Assembly: GCF_037038585.1 (NCBI RefSeq)
Contig: NC_092523.1
Span: 2,361,001-2,425,000, forward strand
Origin: Patagioenas fasciata
Taxonomy: Eukaryota; Chordata; Aves; Columbiformes; Columbidae
Reading direction: 5' to 3'
DNA: 64,000 bases
Shown here: positions 1-9,098 of the stretch, piece by piece
Numbering within the stretch: the first letter of the stretch is position 1
How the letters are laid out: each line of letters begins with the position of its first letter
Program-made: the position numbers and the translations under genes
The notes under the pieces: model-generated
What the model was told of the DNA's origin: nothing
Database searches by the model: none
What the model saw: only the letters and a program-made list of their open reading frames with translations

Positions 1-1148
1 TCCCCTTTGGGGTTTTCGCATTCCCTTTGGGGTCACTATGTCCCCTTTGGGGTCACCATGTCCCCTTTGGGCCACTATGTCCCATTTGGGGTCACTGTGT
101 CCCCTTCGAGGTCACCCTGTCCCCTTTGGGGTGACTGTTTTCCCTCTGATGTCACTACGTCCCCTCCGGGATCACTATGTCCCCTTTGGAGTTACTATGT
201 TCCTTTTGGGGTCACTATCATCTGTTTGAGGCCACCATATCCCCTTTGGGCCACTGTGTCCCATTTGGGGTCACTGTGTCCCCTCTGAGCTCACGGTGTC
301 ACCTTTGGGGTTGCTGTGTCCCCTTTGGGGTCACTATGTCGTCTTTGGAATCACTCTGTCCCCTTTGGGGTTGCTGTGTCCCCTCTGGGGTCACTGGGTC
401 CCCTTTGTGCTGTGACTGCTCTCCCTCTGATGTCACTAGGTCCCCTTTGGGGTCACTGTATCCTACTTGGAGCCACTATGTCCCCTTTGGGGTTGCTGTG
501 TGCCCTTCGGGGTCACTACCTCCCCTTTTGGGTTTCTGTGTCCCATTTGGGGTCACTGTGTCCTTTCTGAGGTCACTGTGTCCCCTTTGGGATCACTATG
601 TCCCCATTGGGACCACCATGTCCCCTTTGGGCCACTATGTCCCATTTGGGGTCACCATGTCCCCTTTGGAGTCACTGTGTCCCCTCTGAGCTCACTGTGT
701 CCCCTTTGGGGTCACTCTGTCCCCTTTGGGGTCACTGTGCCACCTCTTAGCTCACGGTGTCCCCTTTGGGGTTACTATGTCCCCTTCAGGGTCACTCTGT
801 CCCCTTTGGGGTCACTGTGCCCCCTCTGAACTCAATGTGTCCCCTTTGGGGTTACTATGTCCCCTTCGGGGTCACTCTGTCCCCTTTGGGGTCACTGTGC
901 CCCCTCTGAGCTCACTCTGTCCCCTTTGGGGTCACTGTGCCCCCTGTGAGCTCAATGTGTCCCCTTTGGGGTTACTATATCCCCTTTGGGGTCACTGTGC
1001 CCCCTCTGAGCTCACTGTGTCCCCTTTGGGGTTACTATGTCCCCTTTGGGGTCACTGTGCCCCCTCTGAGCTCAATGTGTCCCCTTTGGGGTTACTATGT
1101 CCCCTTCGGGGTCACTCTGTCCCCTTTGGGGTCACTGTGTCCCCTCTC
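1..1148. repeat. 20-bp minisatellite with 60-bp higher-order unit
   Basis: About 57 tandem copies of a roughly 20-bp unit of the form tcccctttggggtcactgtg run from the left edge to about 1148. The left end lies outside the window. From about 840 onward the units group into a 60-bp higher-order repeat of three 20-mers (one ending in gttactatgt, one in gtcactgtgc, one in ctcaatgtgt), so blocks starting at 961, 1021 and 1081 are nearly identical. This young, homogenised part lies at the right end, while the left part is more degenerate. Three 20-mers make 20 codons, so all three plus-strand frames stay open; the resulting long reading frames are artefacts. Confidence 0.95.
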
Positions 1149-1794
1149 CTTGCTCTGGGGGCTGACACAGCTCCTGCTCACCCCAAACAGCTGCAGAGGA
1201 GCCCAAAGCCGCTGAGTGCAGGAATAACCCAATTCTACCCCAAAAACCCTCCCAGCAAGAGCATAAACTGGGGAAAACGGGGCCAAAAACCCCTCAGCAC
1301 CCATATTTTTTGGGGCGGTGCTGCACTGTCCCAAAATCCCACATTAAAATACGCTTCATATAGGAATAAAACAACCATGCTGCGAGTTGCTTATCGCCCC
1401 CAAGATGAACTAAAATCCAATTATCCCTGCAGCCCGGTGCTTATCCCCCCTCAGCATCTGCTCTTTATTTTACCTTCTTTTGATTGTTTTCCCCTTCTTT
1501 TGGAACTTTCTGATTATCTCTCCTCCTCCCCTATCTCCTCCTCTCCATTTGCCACCCTTGCCCCCCGTAATTGTTTTGCGTTCTGTCTCCCTCCACCTTC
1601 CCTCCACTGCTCTGATTTATTCATCTCTTTGATTTCGCCACCACCTCCGCATTTGAGGCAGAAAGAGGTTTTTTAATTAACCCCCAAATCAATGATTTGC
1701 CTTTTATTCTTCTCTTGAACCACAGGATAAACAGGGCAGTGGAAACACAGGGACCATGTTGCTGCTTCATGGGTCCCTTTGCAAGCCCAGCCTG
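1149..1794. other. Intergenic, no gene recognised
   Basis: C- and A-rich sequence without convincing splice sites, protein similarity or repeats. The reading frame that runs into it from the minisatellite on its left carries no recognisable domain. Confidence 0.6.
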
Positions 1795-2345
1795 GGTTAA
1801 ACTTGGCTTTAATTTTGCTTCAGCTTTTGCTTGAACTTTAATTTTTGCCGCACATTTAATTTGAGCTTCAACTTTCATTTTTGCTTCAATGTTTAAATTT
1901 CATTTTTGCTTTAAATTTCATTCTTGCTTCAACTTGAATTTTTGCTTCAATTTCAACTTCTGCTCTTTTCCCCCCTTGACTTTAAATCTTCCTCCAACTT
2001 TCATTTTTCCTTTAACCTTAATTTTCGCTCTAACTTGAATTCCTGCTTCACCTTTTTGTTCCTTCAACTCCCATTTTTATTTTAACCTTGATTTTTGCTT
2101 TAACCTTAATTTTCCCTTTAACCTTAATTTCCCCTTCAACTCTCGTTTCTCCTTTAACCTGAAGTTTTGCTTTAACTTGAATTCCCGCTTCACCTTTTTG
2201 TTCCTTCAACTTGAATTCTTCCTTCAACTTCCATTTTTACTTTAACCTGAATTTTTGCTTTAACCTTCATTTTCCCTCCCACTTAAATTCTTTTTGTTCA
2301 AACTTAGCTTTAATTTTTCCTTCCACTTGAATTTTTGCTTTAATT
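1795..2345. repeat. Degenerate T-rich tandem repeat
   Basis: Many diverged copies of a roughly 17-24-bp phrase built on ttttgctt(t/c)aac(c/t)t(g/t)aat follow one another, with almost no purine runs on the plus strand. Unit length drifts and copies are poorly conserved, so this is an old, decayed minisatellite. The minus strand reads as short lysine/alanine-rich peptide phrases, which I treat as a by-product. Confidence 0.75.
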
Positions 2346-2749
2346 AATTTTCGCTTCCTTCTCTGCATCGCTGCATCTCCCCCCTAAATACCAAAGCAAC
2401 AGCATCCCTGCCTGAGGCCTCTCACCTAACCCAGCAATGAGCTGGAAAACGATGCTAATGGCATCATTTTGCCTTTTTCCCCCCATTTTTGGGTCAAAAC
2501 ACCACTCCCCATCGCAGTGACAGCCCCCCCTGGGACTAAAGGAGTGAAGGCCGAGCCCAAATTGGGGCTGCATCACCCCAAATCTCACAGCGCCACCAAA
2601 AACCACCCCAAAATCGCCCAATTTGAGGGCGGACACACAGCCCAGGCCCAACAGCAGCACCCAAACCCCCCACCAGGCTTTGATATTTTGGGGGACAAGC
2701 CGCAAAATTCTCCCTAAAAATGTTTTGAAGGGGGTGATTTCCAGCTGCA
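2346..2749. other. Intergenic, nothing recognised
   Basis: C-rich unique sequence on the plus strand. Overlapping open frames on both strands show no family resemblance and no paired splice sites. Confidence 0.5.
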
Positions 2750-3260
2750 AAATCCCATCTGGAATGCCCAGGAATAAAGGGAGGGGGAATCTGAAGCCAA
2801 GACAAATAAAGAGTTCAAATGGGAAACGATTAAAACTAAACTCAACTCAAATAAATGGAAAGCGAGCGAGATAAGGCGCGGGCGCCCTCGCTGCCTATTT
2901 AACATTCATTGGATTGAATAATCAGGCCTCATTATCTCAAATTGTCTGCATATTTGCCCTCAAAATGCTAATTTGGAAGTTGGCTGCGAGCGCCGTCTGC
3001 CTATTTTGACTAAAATATGATTTTGCTTTTATTGTACGTTGTTCGTAGCTCCGGGGGCATTTCCCCTTGCGAAGCGAAAGGGAAATAGACAAAAAGGCAA
3101 ATAAAATATCCCCCCGTTTATCAAAAGGCGGCCGGGGAGGAGAGCGGCGCCCTGTTTTGCGTAGAAATGGCATTTTTAGGCCTCGCGGTAAAATTAGAGG
3201 CGTTATCAGTTTCTTTTGGGGATGGACAGTTTATCGTTCATCTCGGGAAGGAAAATAGGA
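2750..3260. promoter_or_regulatory. AT-rich island, candidate conserved enhancer
   Basis: The sequence changes abruptly from C-rich spacer to a balanced, non-repetitive block with many homeodomain-type and POU-type words, such as ATTGAATAATCAGG near 2912, TGCATATTTGC near 2947, CAAAATGCTAATTTGG near 2961 and TTTATTGTAC near 3029. Two similar phrases (gctgcctattt near 2890 and gtctgcctatttt near 2995) recur. No coding potential is visible. This texture is typical of vertebrate conserved non-coding elements near developmental regulators. NOTO is the closest such gene here, and EMX1 lies further along the same conserved block in mammals. Conservation itself was not tested. Confidence 0.4.
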
Positions 3261-3399
3261 GAAATAATTTGCTTTTATTCTGAGAGCGGGGGGACACGAG
3301 CTGTTGCTCCTCATGGCTTGTACCCCCCGTTTTTCCCCATCCTTGCCCCTATCACCCCTTCATCCCCAATTTGAGCGGGGGTTTAAAATCCAAACTCCG

Positions 3400-3830
3400 A
3401 GCTTTACCCATCAGGAAAATCAACCATTTGATCTCGGGGCACAATTCAGAGCATCAATCTATTTACGTTATTACCCTTCCTAAAAGTCAATCAATAGATA
3501 ATAAGGTGGGAATAATGGCCAGGAGTTAACCCCCCCTCCCCATTCACAGCCAAGGATTTAGGGTTATTGAAGGGCAATTGCTTCCAAAAAGTCATTTCAA
3601 TCCGGCGTTAGCGATGCCGTCCGCCCGCCGGCTTACCCGCAAAGCCGCCGCTCGCCCCCAAATGACACATTTCTATGCAAACCCCACGCTGACCCCCCCC
3701 CGAAAGCTGTTTGCACAGCAAACTGCAATTGTATGGGGGATTAATGGGGCTTGGCGGGGCCGGGGGGAGCGGCCAGCGGGCCTTGTTGACAAATAAAGGT
3801 GGAAATCCGGCGCCATCAATTCCACGGGTG
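3400..3830. promoter_or_regulatory. Second AT-rich island, candidate regulatory DNA
   Basis: Short words that match homeodomain, GATA-like and HNF1-like sites are clustered (atcaatctatttacgttatt near 3454, tcaatcaatagataataagg near 3487, gagttaacc near 3523). They are followed by a CpG-rich stretch around 3600-3660 and another AT-containing stretch near 3670-3750. No repeat or gene explains the composition. Function is inferred from texture only. Confidence 0.3.
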
Positions 3831-4213
3831 CCTCTGGATTTGGCAATGACACTGCTTTTGACTTTTCCCGGCTTGGGCAGATGGGCACGGGTTTGGACTC
3901 GTTCTTGGATTTTAGGGGGGCAGGTGGTAGTACAAAAAAGGGGGGGACCCATAGAGATGCTGCTTGTCCTGGGGATGCTGCAAACCCCCCATGTTGGGTT
4001 CCAGCCTGGGGAAAATAGGAGGAGAGACACTGCCATGGGATATTTTTTGCCCCATTGCCCCATAACCAGCACGTGGAGAAGGACAAACCTCAGCTTTCCA
4101 CTGGCCCCCACTTGCTGCTGCCCCACGGGGCGGTGGGGACAGGCATGGCCTGGGGGTTCTGCCCTGGGATGTGGCCTTTTAGGGTCGATAAATGGGATTT
4201 TGGGGGGCTGGTT
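3831..4213. other. Intergenic, nothing recognised
   Basis: Unique G-rich spacer. Overlapping open frames on both strands have no family resemblance. Confidence 0.5.
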
Positions 4214-4342
4214 CATAGAATCACAGAATGGTTTGTATTGAAGGGACCGTCCCAGCTCCCCCAGTGCCACCCCTGCCATGAGCAGGGACATCTTCACCAG
4301 CTCAGGTTGCTCAGAGCCCCATCCAGCTTGGCCTGGAGTGTC
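4214..4342 (-). mobile_element. CR1 LINE 3' tail fragment
   Basis: It begins with the inverted CR1 3' end (catagaatcacagaatgg) and continues through the common avian CR1 phrase around ccatgagcagggacatcttc to the words tggcctgga. It is 5'-truncated after about 130 bp, and a minisatellite starts exactly at the truncation point. Confidence 0.85.
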
Positions 4343-5215
4343 CCACACTCCTGTGTCCCACCCCAGTTTGTCCCATCCTGATGTGTCCCAGACCAGTATG
4401 TTCCAGCCTTGGTGTGTCCCAGCCCAGTATCTCCCATTCCAATGTGTCCCATTCTGGTGTGTCCCACCCTGGTGTGTCCCAGCTCAGTGACCCTTCCCAA
4501 TGTCTCCCATCCCAATATGTCACACCCTTGGTGTGTCCCAGCCCACTGTGCCACCCTGGTGTGTGTCCCCCACTCTGGTATGTCCCACTCTCTGTGTTTC
4601 ATCCCAGTATCCCCCTTCCTACTGTCCCAGCCTTCTGTTCCATCCTGGTGTCCCCCACCCCGATGACCCCACTCCATTGCCCCAGTGTCCCCCTTCCTGC
4701 CGTCCCACCCCACTGTCCCCCAACCTGCTGTCCCAGCCCTGTATCCCACACCAGTTTGTCTCATCCCAGCGTCCCCCCTATCGCTGTCCCAGCCTGGTGT
4801 CCCATCCCGGTGTGTCCTCCATCCCGCTGTCCCAGCCCAGTGTGTTTCATCCCAGCGTCCCCCTGCCAGTGTCCCCATGCTGGTGTCCCCTCCCGTGGTC
4901 CCGCCCAATGTCTCAGCCCGGTGTCCCAGCCCGAGGTCCCCAGCCTAGTGTCCTCCTGTGGTCCCAGCCCGGTGTCCCAGTCCAGTGTCTCCAGCCCGGT
5001 GTCCCCTCCCGTGGTCCCAGCCCTGTGTCCCAGCCCGGGGTCCCCAGCCTGGTGTGCCCCCTGCCGCCGTCCCAGCCCAGTGTCCCAGCCCGGTGTCCCC
5101 TCTTGCGGTCCCAGCCCGGTGTCCCAGCCCGGTGTGTCTCATCCCAGTGTCCCCAGCCCGGTGACCCCTCCCGCGGTCCCAGCCGGTGTCGCAGCCGCGG
5201 TCGGGCAGTGGCCTC
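4338..5215. repeat. Minisatellite, ~16-20-bp unit (cccagcccggtgtcc)
   Basis: Dozens of variants of a short unit such as cccagcccggtgtcc or cccatcctgatgtgt run from the CR1 truncation point to about 5215. Units near the CR1 are longer and T-richer, and those toward 5200 are shorter and C/G-richer. The open frames across it on both strands are repeat artefacts. Confidence 0.9.
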
Positions 5216-5309
5216 TGCCGGTCAGCGACGGAACGGCCGCATCGGGACCCCAACTGGAACCTACTGGGATCTACCGGGACCCTGCCCGCTGGGATACCTC
5301 CCAACCGGG

Positions 5310-5668
5310 ACCCTCATTAACTGGGAGCCCACTGACTGGAATTCTGCTAACTGGGATGCCTGTTAACTGGGATCGCTGCTAAATGGGATGCTCACTGACT
5401 GGGATGCTCACTAACTGGGATGCTCACTAACTGGGATGCCTGCTACTGGGGCTGCTCACTAACTCGGATGCCTGTTACTGGGTATGCCCACTAACTGGGA
5501 TGCTAACTGGGACACTCAATAACTGGGATTCTCACCAACTGGGATCATACTAATTGGGATGCTTGCTAACTGGAAAGCCCAGTAATTGGGATGCCACCAA
5601 CTGGGATGCCTGTTAACTGGTATACTCACTGGCAGTGGTACTTGCTAACTGGGCTCCCCTCTAACTGG
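5310..5668. repeat. Minisatellite, ~16-18-bp unit (aactgggatgctcact)
   Basis: About 20 copies of a unit close to aactgggatgctcact, with spacing of 16-18 bp and scattered substitutions. It is separated from the preceding array by about 95 bp of GC-rich sequence. Confidence 0.9.
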
Positions 5669-6600
5669 GACGTTCTTGGGTCCAAACCCCACAAACCACA
5701 GCTCTAAAAAGCCAGGAGACAGAAATAAAGATCATGGAAAATTAAAAAATACCAGTTTTCCTTCAGGTGGGGACCCATCCCAGCCCTGGGGAACCCAACG
5801 CAGTCCTGAGGCCCCCAGTTCCACTGCAGAACTCCCCCAGTTTAGAGCACGTTTTACCCCATATCACACAGCTACAAATGTTATTATTTGGAGCAGCTCC
5901 TGTGTTGAAGCTCTCAGCCTCCAAGAGCACCCAAGCAAGGAGTTCCCCAGGTCAATAATTTGCAGGATTTAAACAAATATACATTTTCCTTTATTCTTTT
6001 CCTGCCTTTGCAGCCACAAGCAGCCCCCGGCGGTGGCGCTGACCCGCGCACCTCTAAGTCCGGCCTGCAAAAACCTCCCTAGAGCTGGGTCAAGTCTATC
6101 GAGAGCAGAAGCGGAGCTGCATATCTTATGATGCTTAAGGCAGAACTTCATTCTGCGTCCCAAATCCGGGCGACAAGACCTTTAATAAGACCAAAGGGAG
6201 AGTGGATTTAATCGGGGGGGTGCCTGGGATTTGGATACAATTATCTGCAGGACCAAGGGTTGGCCTGGAGCCTCCCCAGCCACTTGATGGCAGCGGGTGT
6301 CCAAACACTTTAGTTTTTTCCCATAATTTCAGCTGAATTGGTAAAAAATACTCATTTACCCTGCAAATTGTGGGTGCCCACAGCAAAGTATCAGCAGTAG
6401 GATGCAAAGTTATTTATAGTGGGTGAAAGGCTCCAGGAGCTGGGACGGACGGACAGACAAGGGCCAGACAGAGGGATGCTGCGGGACAGGGGATGAACAC
6501 AAGACCAAGGGGGGGCCCTGGGGACTGGGGGGTCACCCCGGGGGTGTCCTGGCTCAAGGGGGTGGCCCTGGAAGTCCCACTGCTCCTCAGACAGACAATC
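5669..6600. other. Intergenic, no gene recognised
   Basis: Unique sequence, AT-richer at 5870-6000 and 6290-6420. I see no exon with convincing splice sites on either strand and no CR1. Confidence 0.5.
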
Positions 6601-6604
6601 CACA

Positions 6605-6700
6605 CCCTGCCCAGACAGCCGGCTGAGGGCTAATGAGCAGCATTGTTATTAATTAGCTCAGGAGCCCGAGCCTTGGGGGCAATTTTGCCTCAAAATTAGG
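6605..6700. promoter_or_regulatory. Short homeodomain-site-rich island with inverted repeat
   Basis: The words gctaatgag and ttattaattagctcagg sit close together and form an imperfect inverted repeat (ctgag-gg-ctaat at 6623-6634 against attagctcag at 6652-6661, 10 pairs with a 2-nt bulge). A candidate small regulatory element, based only on composition. Confidence 0.25.
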
Positions 6701-7130
6701 CAAGAGCCATCCCGGGGTTCACGTTTCCCCCCACCCAGATGGGAACCTGCTAAAAGGTGACACTCGGTTTATGGGCAGCGATCCCCCCATTCCAGCACTC
6801 TTGTACTTTTTGCACAGCATCACCCCCCAAATTACTAAATCCCCCCCTTCCCAGGACAGGATTTTCCCACCTGGCTGTCCCAAAGCATCACTGGGTACCA
6901 GCATCCCCAGTTTGGCTCTGCATCACCTGGATCCCAACCCCATGAGAATCCCATCCAGCACAGGGGTGCCAGGCACCCCCCACCCTGTAGTGGGGGGATA
7001 CTGGGTGGGGGGTGATGTTTGCTCAGCTCCATCCAACAGAGAGAAAGGAAAAAGGGAATAAAAAAAGGGAAAGCACCTCCTGACCAAACAACCAAACAAC
7101 CAGAGCCCACCGAGCCCTTCGGGGGGGCCT
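6701..7130. other. Intergenic, nothing recognised
   Basis: C-rich spacer with homopolymer runs and no gene or repeat signal. Confidence 0.5.
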
Positions 7131-7134
7131 CCTG

Positions 7135-7260
7135 CCTTTTTATCTCGGCCTTTTCAAGGCTGTAATTAAGATCTAATAACACCAAATCTGCTGTCCTTTC
7201 ATCTCTCCCCCCACCAGGGCCTGTATTTGCCCCCACCGCAGCGGCGATGCCCCCGTGATG
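7135..7260. promoter_or_regulatory. Small AT-rich island
   Basis: A compact stretch (tttttatctcggccttttc, then ctgtaattaagatctaataa near 7160) stands out from the C/G-rich surroundings and holds several TAAT cores. Candidate regulatory DNA only. Confidence 0.25.
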
Positions 7261-8099
7261 GGAATGTGGCATCGTCACCGGTGCAGTGCCCACCACGGGG
7301 TTTTTATGGGTTTTTAATGTAAAAACAGCCCGGGGAGCCCTCTCTTGCTGGTACCAGGCTGGGATGTGCCCCGGTAATGTGGAATTGCGGGGTCCCTGTC
7401 CCCGTCCCCATCCCAAGGTGACCACACACCCCATCGGGGCAAAGCCTCATAATGATTTTCTCAGCACCGGAGCGATCCCTTGGGATATTGTTTTATTTTC
7501 CCAGCTTTGAGGGGGCCACACGTGTGCGTGTGTTGGGTTCTGGGGAGCCTGTGAAAGCCAAGCGAGGGGGGGTTGTGGTGCAGATGTAGGCCCCAGCCCC
7601 CCAAACTCCCCCGTGCCCCCATTTCCTCCCCAATAAACCCCCCAGCCCCGGTGCAGTCCTTTGACCGGGGTTCGCCCCCCCATGGCGCCGACCCGAGGTG
7701 TGACTTTTCCCAGCTCATTAGGAAAAGCTGCGCGATGTTAAGAATTTCAGACCCTAATGACCATCTGAATCCCATCAGCAGAGAGGGGTGAGCTGGGGGG
7801 GGGGTGGTGCGAGATCACACACCCCCCCCCCCATCTCTGCCACTGCCTCTTGGAGCATCCCTGGTCCTGTCCCTTTGCTGGCCCGGGGTACGTTGTGTCC
7901 TCCAAAAACCAGCTAAGAATAGGGGTTTGTGCCAGCATGGTGGACTCAGAGTGACAAGGGGGACCCCAAGTCCCACTGGGGGCTTTGGTGGCTTTTGAGG
8001 TGACACTGGCTGTTCTGTGGTGTCACCCGGGTGTCTGGATCCTCCTGCCAAGGTATTTCAGAGGCAAAGCCACCTCGGGGTGGGGGGGTACATAGCGGT
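7261..8099. other. Intergenic, nothing recognised
   Basis: GC-rich unique DNA with C- and G-homopolymers around 7795-7835. No exon was recognised. Confidence 0.5.
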
Positions 8100-8975
8100 C
8101 TCTACTTCAATGGCAGGGGGAGTGGGGGGGGACACCCCACTTGAGAGCAGTGGGACATCGGGGGATACCCTGATAGAGGGCAGTGGAAAGTGGGGGTTAC
8201 TTCCACTGAGGGCAGGGGGACATGGGTGCAAGACCTTGGTCGAGGGCTGGGGGACGTGGGGGTCACATCCCCATCAGATGGCAGTGGGATGTGGGGGGGA
8301 CACCCCAGTTGAGGGCAAAGAGACATGGGGGACACACCTCATTAAAGGGCAGGGGGACCTCAGGGGACACACCAGTTGAGGGCAAGGGGACATTGGGGGT
8401 ACACCCTGTTCGGGGACAGTGGGACATGGAGGGGGCATCACCATCAAGGGCAGGGGACATGGGGGGACACCTCATTCAAGGGCAGGGGGATGGGGGGGGA
8501 CACCGCAATAGAGGGCAGCGGGACGTGCCCATTGAGGGCAGTGAGACATGGGGGTGACAGCCCCATCAAGGGCAGGGGGACATGGGGGGACACACTGTTT
8601 GAGGGCTGAGGGATATGGGCAACACGCCAGCTGAGAGCAGGAGGAACATCCCCATGGAGGGCAGAGGGACACGGGGGACACCCCAGTCGAGAGCAGGGTG
8701 ACATGGGGGGACATCCCCATGGAGGGCAGAGGGACATGAGGGGACACCTTAGTTGAGGACAGTGGGACATGGGGGGACACATCAGTTGAAGGCAGAGGGA
8801 CATCGGGTGTACACCCGGTTCAGGAGCAGTGGGACATGGGCAGACAGCTCATTTGAGGGCAGGGGGACATGAGGCGACATCTCCATGGAGGGCTGTGGGA
8901 CGTGGGGGGACATCCCCATCGAGGGCAGTAGGACACGGGGGGGCATCCCCATGGCGGGCAGAGGTACCCCAGGCT
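8100..8975. repeat. G-rich 33-34-bp minisatellite upstream of NOTO-a
   Basis: About 25 imperfect copies of a unit like gagggcagtgggacatgggg followed by gacaccccagtt, with a period of 33-34 bp. The G-rich strand is the plus strand, which is the coding strand of NOTO-a. Runs of three to eight G recur in every unit. The array stops about 85 bp before the NOTO-a TATA box, so it forms the immediate upstream flank of that promoter. Confidence 0.92.
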
Positions 8976-8997
8976 CCCCCGCCCCCCGGGCAGGGCC

Positions 8998-9098
8998 CAT
9001 CCCGGTGCCACCGCTCCCCGCCCGCCCCGTCCCGCCGAGCGCCCCGGGGGGTCGGGTCCGTATAAAGGCGGGCGGGCCGGCCCCGAGCACAGCCCGCC
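8998..9098 (+). promoter_or_regulatory. NOTO-a core promoter (TATA and GC boxes)
   Basis: A TATA box (tataaag) lies at 9061-9067, preceded by Sp1-like GC-rich words (ccgctccccgcccgcccc, about 9011-9028). The start codon at 9099 is only 38 bp downstream of the TATA box. If transcription starts about 30 bp after TATA, the leader would be about 8-10 nt. NOTO-b has the same arrangement. Confidence 0.7.

Noticed and set aside
7-1676. Several long plus-strand open frames, up to about 316 codons, in the left minisatellite
   Set aside because: They are translations of a 20-bp tandem repeat in three frames, without conserved domains or splice context.
4294-5382. Long open frames on both strands across 4.3-5.4 kb
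   Set aside because: Repetitive peptides produced by the 16-bp minisatellite.
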